A stretch of 64,000 nt of DNA, from contig NZ_MNPU01000017.1 in NCBI RefSeq assembly GCF_001983165.1, positions 1 to 64,000 on the forward strand, read 5' to 3'. This document shows, in pieces, positions 26,988 to 34,842 of this stretch; position 1 is the stretch's first letter; each line of letters starts with the position of its first letter. Under the pieces are notes generated by a model. That model searched no databases and was not told the origin of the DNA. It worked only from the letters and a program-made list of their open reading frames with translations. Position numbers and translations under genes: made by a program. The DNA is from Pseudomonas gessardii. GTDB taxonomy: Bacteria; Pseudomonadota; Gammaproteobacteria; Pseudomonadales; Pseudomonadaceae.

Positions 26988-27380
26988 ATGAACCTGGCAG
27001 ATTTTGTCTCAGTGCTTTCTGCGGGTGAGAAAATAGACGGGTGCCAACTCACCACCTCAGATGCTGTGGCCCTCGCCAGTCTGCATTTTCCTTCCCGTGC
27101 CTATTGTCTTGTTGCTGATTGGGCAATATTGGATCTCGACATTACAACACGTCAGCGAAAAGCCATTACGGATAGACAGCTAATACCTGCTCTCGTTTAC
27201 GCTTTGACCGTTATCCAAGACAGTAAAGGCCGCTTCCCGCCTGGTGGTTGGGTCCGAACAACGCTGGGTGTTTCCTTCACCCATGGCTGCTTATTTCGAA
27301 CAAAAAACACAGTTTATGTGCTGATGGGGACCGGTCGAAGGTTGCGCACGGATTTAGACATCGCACTGAGCCTGTGTTGA
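26988..27380 (+). CDS. Conserved hypothetical protein, possibly DUF6957
   Basis: 130 residues preceded by GGAGGTACAA, a strong ribosome-binding site. No signal peptide or membrane segment is visible. Distinctive parts are ASLHFPSRAYCLVADWAILDL and FPPGGWVRTTLGVSF. Similar small proteins occur in accessory regions of Pseudomonas; the DUF6957 name is a guess from memory and not certain. It is monocistronic between the GNAT relic and a repeat cluster. Function is unknown. Confidence 0.6.
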   Translation: MNLADFVSVLSAGEKIDGCQLTTSDAVALASLHFPSRAYCLVADWAILDLDITTRQRKAITDRQLIPALVYALTVIQDSKGRFPPGGWVRTTLGVSFTHGCLFRTKNTVYVLMGTGRRLRTDLDIALSLC

Positions 27381-27456
27381 AAAAAGACTATTTCCGCACA
27401 GGTGAGTGACCGGTCGCGCTCACATAATATTTCGTGCCTGAATGAACGCTCGCTGT

Positions 27457-27597
27457 TGTGTCAATCTATGTTGTTACCAATCGGGCCCCGTATTTGAAGT
27501 GCGACCCGTCTGTGTCAGTCTATGTTGCTGTTGTGTGGATCCCGGGTCATCCTACAGGCCCCGATTTACGAGAAGGGCTGTGTCAAACTATGTTGTT
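27457..27597 (+). repeat. Three degenerate direct repeats, TGTGTCA-n2-CTATGTTG
   Basis: Copies begin at 27457 (n2 = AT), 27511 (GT) and 27579 (AA), each extending as CTATGTTG[TC]T, with 54- and 68-base steps. GGCCCCG also recurs between copies. They occupy the 366-base non-coding gap 27381-27746, at the junction between the accessory block and the cif-like locus. Multiple spaced copies fit binding sites at the end of a transposon or an operator array. No transposase is present. Confidence 0.6.
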
Positions 27598-27631
27598 GGC
27601 AACCAAGGGCTGAAACTACGAATCTGTCGCT

Positions 27632-27661
27632 GGCGCCTTCGCAGGGAACGTTGAAGGCGCC
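27632..27661 (-). terminator. Hairpin downstream of the SDR gene
   Basis: GGCGCCTTC (27632-27640) is complementary to GAAGGCGCC (27653-27661) around a 12-base loop. A further GGCGCCG lies just after it. It is 86 bases past the stop of the minus-strand SDR gene and probably ends the cif-like operon; there is no long T-run. Confidence 0.45.
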
Positions 27662-27746
27662 GCAAACGTGGCGGCGCCGTTAAGCTCCCCCTGCTACGGA
27701 GGCGAGAGCCGCCTGCGCATCGCAGGGACCAGGACGACACCCTCGA

Positions 27747-28490
27747 TCAAGCGGTGAACCCACCATCGATGGTCAGGCTTGCTCCAGTGATAAAACCGGA
27801 CTCCTCGCCTGCCAGGTATGCCACAAACGCCGCTATTTCCTCTGGGCGACTGAAACGATCCAAGGCCATTTGCTCTCTCATGAACCCTGAGAACTCGCCA
27901 TCCTCGGGGTTCATGTCCGTAGCCACCGGACCGGGCTGGACGTTGTTGATCGTAATACCTCGGGGCCCCAGGTCGCGGGCCAGTCCTTTGACCAGGCCGA
28001 CCAGGGCGGACTTGCTCATGGCATAAGCCGCACCCCCCTGGAAAGGCATGCGCTCGGCATTGCAACTGCCGATATTGATCACACGGCCACCCTCGGGCAT
28101 GTGCTTGATTGCCGCCTGAGTGGCGACGAAGACCGCGCGGACATTGACCGCCAAGACCTGATCGAAACTCTCCAGGGAAAGATGCTCGATAGGTGCTATC
28201 ACAGCCACCCCGGCGTTGTTCACCAGGATATCGATACCGCCCAGGGCAGCGACCGTCTGTTCGACCGCCGCGATGACACTCTGCGGCTCGGCGCTGTCGG
28301 CCTGGATGACCACGGCCCTGACACCCCGTTCACGGGCAAGCGTGGCCGTCTTTTCCGCGCTTTCGCGTTGACTCACATAGGTCAATGCTACATCGGCACC
28401 TTCTTCGGCAAGCCGCAGCACAATGGCGGCTCCAATACCACGACTACCCCCCGTGACCAGGACTCGCTTACCGGTCAATTTTTTACTCAT
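27747..28490 (-). CDS. SDR-family NAD(P)-dependent oxidoreductase
   Basis: 247 residues of classical short-chain dehydrogenase type. The cofactor motif is GGSRGIGAAI near residues 15-24, with NNAGV near 90, a catalytic Ser in NIGSCN, the YAMSKSAL active-site YxxxK, and a C-terminal GASLTIDGGF. It resembles FabG-like 3-oxoacyl reductases, but the substrate is open. It is the last gene of the minus-strand MFS / Cif-like / SDR group, 105 bases after the hydrolase. In P. aeruginosa the comparable locus has the flavin reductase morB instead, so this SDR may play a parallel role. Confidence 0.88.
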   Translation of the reverse strand: MSKKLTGKRVLVTGGSRGIGAAIVLRLAEEGADVALTYVSQRESAEKTATLARERGVRAVVIQADSAEPQSVIAAVEQTVAALGGIDILVNNAGVAVIAPIEHLSLESFDQVLAVNVRAVFVATQAAIKHMPEGGRVINIGSCNAERMPFQGGAAYAMSKSALVGLVKGLARDLGPRGITINNVQPGPVATDMNPEDGEFSGFMREQMALDRFSRPEEIAAFVAYLAGEESGFITGASLTIDGGFTA

Positions 28491-28595
28491 GGGAACTCTC
28501 CAGTTATTGAGATCAACTTTTTCATGCTGAATACATCTCCCGAAGCAACAACAGCCTTCTCTTGGATAAAACTTTGCGGCGAACGAATAGATTGT

Positions 28596-29543
28596 TTATT
28601 TCTTATTAAGAAACTTCACCACCAACTCATTCATGGGCGCCGCGCACTCTTCTGGCAACCAGTGGCCACAGCCAGGAAGAATGTGGCCCTCTACATCATT
28701 TGCATATTCTTTCATCTGATCGATCTGAAACTGCCCCATACCACCGTGGCCACCACCGCTTAGCGCCATGGTCGGCATCGTCAACTTGGTTTTCGACAAC
28801 TTGATGTTTTGTTCAATGCTCTTGTTCAGGGCCCGATAGTATTCAAAGGAGGCATTCAGGCTATGTGGCTTGGAATAAGACTTGGCATACAGGTCCAGCA
28901 ACTTCTCGGTGAACACACTCGTATTCGTACCGTGGGACTTGATGAAATGACTGAGAAAGAACTTTTCCTTGCCGGTGATCAGGGTTTCAGCCAGCTTCCC
29001 ATTGGCCGCGAAGAAGCTGAAGTGCCAGACCAGCGACTCGCCTTCGGGCGTGAAGGCCGGAAAGTCATAGGCTTTGGCATCTGGAATGGGGGCTTCCATA
29101 TAGACCAGTTTGGCAATATCTGCCTGGTTCTTGACCACCATCGGATACGTGTTCCAGATACCAATGTCATGGGCGACAAGATTAAAAGGCTTATCCGGGC
29201 TGAAGTTTTTAGCGAGCTTGTACAAATAGGGTGCTACGTCCTCCCCGGAGTAAGCCTTGGGCGGCTCGGACTGCCCTAGCCCGGGAAGATCGGGAGCGAC
29301 CACGGTGAAATTGCGCGCCAGTTCAGGCATCAATTGATGCCATTCGTACCAGGTCTGGCCAAAGCCATGCACCAGCATGACCAGGGGGCCACTGCCACCG
29401 GTAACGTAATGCATCTTCACGCCATCGACTTCCTTGTACTCACTTTTAAATCCCGGCGGCAGCGGAAACTCGGTTTCCGCCAGGGCCCATCCTGAAAAAC
29501 TCAAGGCGACAGCAGCCAGCACACCCTTAATAGATGTTTTCAT
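28596..29543 (-). CDS. cif: Secreted epoxide hydrolase, Cif homologue
   Basis: 315 residues with a signal peptide (to WALA, residue 22). The alpha/beta-hydrolase core keeps Cif-specific signatures: [19 protein letters not shown], the nucleophile Asp in [13 protein letters not shown], the Glu in VYMEAPIP, the ring-opening His in LVWHFSFF, the Tyr in ASFEYYRAL and the catalytic His in [14 protein letters not shown]. aeruginosa Cif is a secreted virulence factor that hydrolyses epoxides and lowers host CFTR. In a likely environmental fluorescens-group strain the natural substrate is unknown. The operon and the divergent TetR gene also match the cif locus. Confidence 0.92.
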   Translation of the reverse strand: MKTSIKGVLAAVALSFSGWALAETEFPLPPGFKSEYKEVDGVKMHYVTGGSGPLVMLVHGFGQTWYEWHQLMPELARNFTVVAPDLPGLGQSEPPKAYSGEDVAPYLYKLAKNFSPDKPFNLVAHDIGIWNTYPMVVKNQADIAKLVYMEAPIPDAKAYDFPAFTPEGESLVWHFSFFAANGKLAETLITGKEKFFLSHFIKSHGTNTSVFTEKLLDLYAKSYSKPHSLNASFEYYRALNKSIEQNIKLSKTKLTMPTMALSGGGHGGMGQFQIDQMKEYANDVEGHILPGCGHWLPEECAAPMNELVVKFLNKK

Positions 29544-29703
29544 GGAACTTCCTCTTTAGTGTTTAATTGAAAACTTTCAGTATCAGAAAGTTTGTAGCGC
29601 CAACGACACGACCGACCAATGCTGCAACAGACACTTGTCGCTCCCTATATTTATTGCCTTATCGAACCGACAACTTGACGGGTTCCAGTCAATGACTCTT
29701 TTA

Positions 29704-30882
29704 TCAATGTCCGATATTGACAGTAACCGTCGATACACCAGGCTTTTTGTCATCCGACAGGACGAAAAGCAGCAGCGCAACCACCGCGGCCACCAGGCTC
29801 AGTGCAGCCCCTACCCAACCGAGCAGAGACAACCCGCCACTCTTTATCACCAGCCCCCCGGCCACGGCCCCTAGACCGATCCCCACATTGCAAGCCGATA
29901 CATTCAGGGAGGCCGCGAAGGCCGGCGCTTGTGGCGCGGACTTCATGACCCTTACTTGCCCGACGATAAACAGGGCCGCCTGGGCAACGCCCCATACCAC
30001 CAGGCTGGCCATCAGCATCCAGGCGTCATGGATGACCAGCGTCAATGAACTCAAGCCGACCGCCATCATCAGAGCAAACACCAGCGTCGCGCCCAACGGG
30101 CTATGGTCCACGAACTTGCCTCCCAACCAGTTGCCTATCAGCCCCACCAGGCCAAACCCCATGAGCGTCCAGCCGACAAGCGCACCATTGAATCCGGCGA
30201 GGCGTTCGAGAATGTCGGCCAGATAGGTGTAGGTGGTGAACATCGCGGTAAAAACCAGCAGCGATAGCAGCAGATGCCCAAGCACCGAGGGACTGCGCAA
30301 CACCCGGACCTGCTGACGCATCGACAGGACGGCATGCCCCTCCATGCGTGGCAGCAACAGCAACAGAATGGCCTTGGCGAAGGACATCACTGCCAGGATC
30401 GCGAACGCAGTCCGCCAACCCCAGGCATCCGAGATCAAGGTGCCGAGAGGTATGCCCAGCACAGTGGCCGCTACCACACCAAAAAACACCCACGATACGG
30501 CCCTTCCCGCCTTCGCTGGCCCGGCCAGTTGGGCTGCCGCTTCACTGGCCATGGCCCAGAACACCGGCAACGCCAGGGCCGGGAAAAAACGCGCGAGCGC
30601 CATGACCCAAAGGTTATTGGCTGACGCGGCTACTGCATTCGACACCGCAAAGATCAGCAGGCAACCGACGAATAATCGCTTGCGTTCGACATGGCTCAAG
30701 GCAGCGGTGAGGAAAGGACCAAAAATGGCGACGGAAAAAGCGAAAAGGCTTACCAGCAACCCAGCCTGGGAAATGCTGATCCCCAGGTCTCGTGCCATCG
30801 GCGGAAGCAGGCCGATGATCAGGAATTCGGTGGTGACAATGGTAAAGGCTGCCGAGGCGAGCAATGAAATGGGTAGCAACAC
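29704..30882 (-). CDS. MFS efflux transporter of the cif-like operon
   Basis: 392 residues with twelve predicted membrane segments. The start (LLPISLLASAAFTIVTTEFL) and DHSPLGAT-type loops fit the drug-efflux DHA1/AraJ-type MFS group. It is the first gene of the minus-strand operon and is divergent from the TetR gene across 155 bases holding a palindromic operator. In P. aeruginosa the cif operon also carries an MFS gene (PA2933) immediately before cif. The substrate, perhaps an epoxide-related compound, is inferred only from context. Confidence 0.88.
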   Translation of the reverse strand: MLLPISLLASAAFTIVTTEFLIIGLLPPMARDLGISISQAGLLVSLFAFSVAIFGPFLTAALSHVERKRLFVGCLLIFAVSNAVAASANNLWVMALARFFPALALPVFWAMASEAAAQLAGPAKAGRAVSWVFFGVVAATVLGIPLGTLISDAWGWRTAFAILAVMSFAKAILLLLLPRMEGHAVLSMRQQVRVLRSPSVLGHLLLSLLVFTAMFTTYTYLADILERLAGFNGALVGWTLMGFGLVGLIGNWLGGKFVDHSPLGATLVFALMMAVGLSSLTLVIHDAWMLMASLVVWGVAQAALFIVGQVRVMKSAPQAPAFAASLNVSACNVGIGLGAVAGGLVIKSGGLSLLGWVGAALSLVAAVVALLLFVLSDDKKPGVSTVTVNIGH

Positions 30883-31000
30883 GATAATACCCTCGATGGA
30901 ATCCAGTGCCCCCTGGAGCGGTTAGCGCAAGGCGGGGCATCGCCGATTTACGTAGTGATCGCTATGCTAATTGAAAAAAGATCCTCGTCAAGTATATTTG

Positions 31001-31012
31001 TATCGATCGATA
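31001..31012. promoter_or_regulatory. Palindromic operator candidate for the CifR-like regulator
   Basis: TATCGATCGATA is a perfect 12-bp palindrome, flanked by TTG on the left and TTTATATA on the right, in an otherwise AT-rich segment. It lies 25 bases before the TetR-family start codon and 119 bases before the divergent MFS start, where a self-regulating TetR repressor would be expected to bind. Confidence 0.6.
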
Positions 31013-31037
31013 TTTATATATTTAGAGGGCGCTACTG

Positions 31038-31631
31038 ATGGCTATACGCGGAAGACCTCGGACCTTTGACAGGGAGAAGGCCCTGGCCTTGGCCATGGAG
31101 GTTTTTTGGGAGTACGGCTACGACGGCGCATCCCTGACACTGCTGACCGGCGCCATGGGCATCAGCACTCCCAGCTTGTACTCGGCATTTGGCAACAAGG
31201 AAGTTCTGTTTCGCGAGGCGCTGGCGCATTACCTGTTCTTGCATGGCCCGGACCACCAGGGCTCCCTGGGCAACGCCGCCACCGCCCGGGAAGGCATAGC
31301 CGGGTTATTGCGTGAAACGGTGGACATGCTTTGTACCCACCAGCAATCCCGTGGCTGCCTGATTGTGCTGGCAGCCTTGTCCGGAAACCCGGAGAGCAAG
31401 GCCGTACGAGATGCCCTGTGCCAGCAGCGCAAGGAGTCCGTCCGGTTGTTTCGACAGCGCCTGGAACAAGGGGCAACTGATGGCGAATTGCCGGTCGAGC
31501 GGATCGAAGAGTTGGCGGTGTTCTATTCCACTGTCCTGTTTGGCCTGAGCATCCAGGCTCGAGACCAGGTTCCCCGGGAACAACTGTATTCGGTGGTCGA
31601 TACTGCGATGCGCGCCTGGCCGCAGGAATAG
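31038..31631 (+). CDS. cifR: TetR/AcrR-family regulator, CifR-like
   Basis: 197 residues. The N-terminal helix-turn-helix region (RPRTFDREKALALAMEVFWE to STPSLYSAFGNKEVLFREAL) is typical TetR; the C-terminal ligand domain includes SRGCLIVLAALSG. Divergent placement next to the MFS / Cif-like operon parallels cifR (PA2931) of P. aeruginosa, an epoxide-responsive repressor. It probably represses both itself and the operon through the palindrome at 31001-31012. The symbol rests on locus similarity plus family; orthology was not tested. Confidence 0.82.
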   Translation: MAIRGRPRTFDREKALALAMEVFWEYGYDGASLTLLTGAMGISTPSLYSAFGNKEVLFREALAHYLFLHGPDHQGSLGNAATAREGIAGLLRETVDMLCTHQQSRGCLIVLAALSGNPESKAVRDALCQQRKESVRLFRQRLEQGATDGELPVERIEELAVFYSTVLFGLSIQARDQVPREQLYSVVDTAMRAWPQE

Positions 31632-31726
31632 CCGTTGTGCCAGTCGCCCCAGACGGTCCGCATCAGGCACGGAAAGCGAGGCACCGTCCTTTGGGGGCAC
31701 CTCGCGCCTGATGGACGAACACTGAG

Positions 31727-32638
31727 CTACAGGTGGAAATCGCCCGCAGCCTCCGGCTGGTAAAGCACTTTCCTGATCTCAATCCGGCGGGTCCGATCAG
31801 AAATCCGCCAGTCGATGGCGTCCCCTTCCTGATAGCCGAGGATGGCGGCGCCGATGTCGGAATACACGGAATGCTTCCCTGCATTGCTGTCGGCGTCTTC
31901 AGGGTAGACCAAGGCCACTTCGATCTCTTCTTCGTCCAGCTGCAGCAAAGTCCTAGAGTTCATCGTGACGACATTGCACGCCACCTGCTGCGGCTTGACG
32001 ACAATGGCACGCTCAAGCTCATGTTCGAGGTCAATAACGGCTGGGCCTTGCTCGAGCGCGATCAGGCTCTCGAGCCTGGCCTTGTCGATTTCAGTGATGT
32101 AGATCCTGGTGGAGTCGCCAAAGGCGCCTTCGCGCAAGAACTGGAGGTAGCGCCCCGCCGTCATGGAAAATGATTTCAATGTCGGCGTTTCGCTCTCAAG
32201 CACAAAGCCGCTGCGCAGAAAGGCTTTCAGCGAGCGCGCGTTGTCCGGGTGGATCTTGGCGATGAGCTTCTTGGCCCGCATGTCGAGGAACGCCAGTTTC
32301 ATGCCTTCGCGGATCGTGCGGGCGCCAAGGTTGCGGCCCCATTTGTCGCTGTCTCCGATGACCAGGACGATCTCGCAATCTGAGCCGGTCTTGATTAGAC
32401 GGACAAAGCCCACCGGGGCGTCATGCCGGTCATAGGCCATGAAGAATCGACCGCCCCGGTTGAATAGATGGGTCAGGATCGGCAATTGAGTCCGATCGAT
32501 GGCTTGCTCGATGGAGCGGGAGACATGACGCGAATCGCTCAGATAGCAGGTGACGCGCTCATCCTCCAACCAATCCATCAGCGTCAGCGCGTGCGCCCGA
32601 GTAATTTCAGGGCACAGCGAAATGAAAGGCTTGTTCAT
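31727..32638 (-). CDS. GNAT acetyltransferase fused to Rnk-like nucleoside diphosphate kinase regulator
   Basis: 303 residues from the ATG at 32638 (NKPFISLCPEI); an upstream in-frame ATG at 32695 would add 19 residues without family support. The N-terminal half is a GNAT fold (LVIGDSDKWGRNLGARTIRE is the acetyl-CoA loop). The C-terminal half, from about residue 175, resembles Rnk/GreA C-terminal domains (TMNSRTLLQLDEEEIEVALV, then VYSDIGAAILGYQEGDAIDW). Rnk proteins bind RNA polymerase. The two-domain arrangement is a known family in pseudomonads. The acetylation target is unknown. Confidence 0.85.
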   Translation of the reverse strand: MNKPFISLCPEITRAHALTLMDWLEDERVTCYLSDSRHVSRSIEQAIDRTQLPILTHLFNRGGRFFMAYDRHDAPVGFVRLIKTGSDCEIVLVIGDSDKWGRNLGARTIREGMKLAFLDMRAKKLIAKIHPDNARSLKAFLRSGFVLESETPTLKSFSMTAGRYLQFLREGAFGDSTRIYITEIDKARLESLIALEQGPAVIDLEHELERAIVVKPQQVACNVVTMNSRTLLQLDEEEIEVALVYPEDADSNAGKHSVYSDIGAAILGYQEGDAIDWRISDRTRRIEIRKVLYQPEAAGDFHL

Positions 32639-32834
32639 CTTCAGCACACTTATTTGTAGTCGAAAAGGATGGAAGCCTGTCATGGCTATGGCCATGACGG
32701 TTCTTTCGGCAACCGGCTATGTTAAGACATAACGCGGGTAATGCCGAACAGCCTGGAACAGATGGCGCCTGACATTACGTTTTCGTGAGCAAGCCCGCAC
32801 ATTCGATCGCCGTTAGCCTTTAGACAGGTGTGAC

Positions 32835-33767
32835 TCAGGTCCACCAATACCGCACCAAATGAAAGAAAATCGGCGCCGCAAAACACACCGAATCCAGCCG
32901 ATCCAGCATCCCGCCGTGTCCTTCGATCATATGTCCCCAGTCCTTCACGCCTCGGTCGCGCTTAATCGCCGACATCACAATCCCGCCGGCAAAACCCAGC
33001 AGGTTGATCAGCAGTGCAATCAGGAAGGACTGCCAGGGGTTGAACGGGGTGGTCCACCACAGCGCTGCGCCGATCAGGGAGGACAGCAGGATCCCGCCGA
33101 CAAAGCCTTCGACGGTTTTCGACGGTGACAGGTTGGGCGCGATCTTGTGTTTGCCGAACAGTTTGCCGCACACGTACTGCAATACATCCGAGAGCTGCAC
33201 CACGATCACTAGGTAGGCGATCAGCAGCAGGTTGCGGCCCTCGTAGCCGACGATATCGAGGGTCAGCAGCGCTGGCACGAAGGACACGCAGAACACCGCG
33301 ATCATCAGCCCCCACTGCACTTTCGACGCTCGTTCCAGGAAGTGCGTGCTGTCGCCGCCCAGCGAGGCCAGGATGGGCAGCAGCAGGAACACGTAGACCG
33401 GGATAAAGATCGAGAACAGGCCGTACCAGTCAAAGTAGATCAGCAGGTATTGCAGGGGCAGCGCCAGGTAGAACGCGGCGACCAGTGCCGGGTAGTCGCT
33501 GCGGCGAGTGGGTGTGAGGGTGAGGAATTCGCGCAGGGCGTAGAACGATACGGCGTAGAACAGCAGGATTACCGCGCCGGTGCCGAGCCAGAAGGCGATG
33601 CCGATCATCACCACCATCACCCACCAGGCATTGATGCGAGCGTTGAGGTTGTCGATCACCGCGTTGGGTGTGCCACGGGTGCGCAGCTTGAGGATCAGGC
33701 CGATCAACGAGGCGAGCACCAGGATCAGGCCGATGCCGCCGAACAACATCAGGGTTTGGCTATCCAT
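32835..33767 (-). CDS. Phosphatidate cytidylyltransferase, CdsA family
   Basis: 310 residues from the ATG at 33767, which follows the acyltransferase stop by one base. It has eight or so hydrophobic segments and the complete C-terminal CDS signature (SAIKRDRGVKDWGHMIEGHG, then GMLDRLD), with a preceding SPSKTVEGFVGG. It makes CDP-diacylglycerol from phosphatidate and CTP. It is the last gene of a six-gene lipid operon and is probably a paralogue of the housekeeping cdsA, which lies elsewhere in pseudomonads. Confidence 0.9.
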   Translation of the reverse strand: MDSQTLMLFGGIGLILVLASLIGLILKLRTRGTPNAVIDNLNARINAWWVMVVMIGIAFWLGTGAVILLFYAVSFYALREFLTLTPTRRSDYPALVAAFYLALPLQYLLIYFDWYGLFSIFIPVYVFLLLPILASLGGDSTHFLERASKVQWGLMIAVFCVSFVPALLTLDIVGYEGRNLLLIAYLVIVVQLSDVLQYVCGKLFGKHKIAPNLSPSKTVEGFVGGILLSSLIGAALWWTTPFNPWQSFLIALLINLLGFAGGIVMSAIKRDRGVKDWGHMIEGHGGMLDRLDSVCFAAPIFFHLVRYWWT

Positions 33768-33768
33768 G

Positions 33769-34389
33769 TCAGGAAGGCTCCGGGGCGAGGGCGAGCAGGG
33801 CGTCGCGGCTGCGGGCGAGAAACAGGGTTTTGTCTTCACCGTCTGCAAGCTGCAGCGGTGCGCCAAAACTGGTGGTGCACAACAGCGGCAGCGGCAGCAC
33901 ACGGCCCTTGGGCATCACACGGTTGAGGTTGGCGATCCACACCGGGATCAGTTGCGCCTGTGGGTAACTTTTTGCCAGGTGATACAGGCCACTCTTGAAA
34001 GGCAACAGGCCATCTTCCAGGTTGCGCGTGCCTTCGGGGAATATGATCAGCGAGTCGCCGTGCTCCAGGGCTTCGAGCATCGGTTGCAACGGGTTGTCCA
34101 CAGGGTCTTTGCGTTCGCGGTCGATCAGCACGCCGTTGAACACCCGGTTGATGATGTAGCGGCGCAGTGCACTCTTGTTCCAGTAGTCGGTGCCGGCCAC
34201 CGGGCGCGTGGCTTTGCGCAGGTTTTGCGGCAACGACGCCCACAGCAGCACGAAGTCGCCGTGGCTGCTGTGGTTGGCAAAATAGATGCGCTGCACCGGT
34301 TCCGGGGCGCAGCCCAGCCACAGGCTGCGGGCGCCGGTTACTGTGCGGGCCATGGAGGTAATCAGGGTCGCGACCAGGGGTTCGAGCAT
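33769..34389 (-). CDS. 1-acyl-sn-glycerol-3-phosphate acyltransferase family protein
   Basis: 206 residues. The acyltransferase motifs NHSSHGDF (H-x4-D catalytic pair) and FPEGTRN are both present, with a hydrophobic N-terminus. It would transfer an acyl chain to lysophosphatidate to give the phosphatidate used by the neighbouring cytidylyltransferase. It lies between a small membrane protein gene (9-base gap) and the cdsA-like gene (1-base gap). Confidence 0.88.
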   Translation of the reverse strand: MLEPLVATLITSMARTVTGARSLWLGCAPEPVQRIYFANHSSHGDFVLLWASLPQNLRKATRPVAGTDYWNKSALRRYIINRVFNGVLIDRERKDPVDNPLQPMLEALEHGDSLIIFPEGTRNLEDGLLPFKSGLYHLAKSYPQAQLIPVWIANLNRVMPKGRVLPLPLLCTTSFGAPLQLADGEDKTLFLARSRDALLALAPEPS

Positions 34390-34398
34390 GAGGATTCT

Positions 34399-34842
34399 TT
34401 ATCCGGCGAAGGGCAGCCACGGGCTGGCCAGGATGACGGCCAATGTCAGTAACACTTGCGCGCCCAGCAGGTAAGCCTGTTTGCGCAGTAACTTGAGGGC
34501 GCCACGCCGGCGTTCGGTCCAGGGCCGGCTGGGGCGGTTGGCGGGTTGCAGGCCCAGGGTCTGTAGGGTCTGGTCCAGCTCGCCGGTACGTTCTATGTCC
34601 TTGGCCATCAGCGCAAACAGATCGGCGTCGAAGGCCACCCGTAGTGCCCAGTACTTTTGCAGCAGTCCGAGGATAATCATCCACAGGCTCAGCAGCAGGC
34701 AGATCGGCGTGATGCTGACCATCAACCATTGCGCCAGGCCAAACAGCACCCCGAGCAGGGTCAGGCCTGTGGATAACTGATCCAGGGAGCGGCCTCGGCG
34801 TAGCAGGCTGGCGACCACCTGGAGTTGCATATCAGCGGGCAT
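34399..34842 (-). CDS. Small inner-membrane protein of the lipid operon
   Basis: 147 residues from the ATG at 34842, which overlaps the end of the PAP2/phosphatase gene by 11 bases; longer frames would overlap it much further. Three hydrophobic stretches are visible (GLTLLGVLFGLAQWLMV, ICLLLSLWMIILGLL and AYLLGAQVLLTLAVILA) around a charged cytoplasmic loop (FDADLFALMAKDIERTGELD). No named family is recognised. Its tight position implies a role with the surrounding lipid enzymes. Confidence 0.72.
   Translation of the reverse strand: MPADMQLQVVASLLRRGRSLDQLSTGLTLLGVLFGLAQWLMVSITPICLLLSLWMIILGLLQKYWALRVAFDADLFALMAKDIERTGELDQTLQTLGLQPANRPSRPWTERRRGALKLLRKQAYLLGAQVLLTLAVILASPWLPFAG

Noticed and set aside
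27457..27597. Firm call of a Tn7-like transposon end
   Set aside because: Repeats of suitable type are present, but no transposase, opposite end or target duplication is visible, so it is kept only as a hypothesis.
27442..27654. Cys-rich 70-residue open frame across the repeat cluster
   Set aside because: Its Cys content comes only from the TGTTGT-type repeats, it has no ribosome-binding site, and no known family resembles it.
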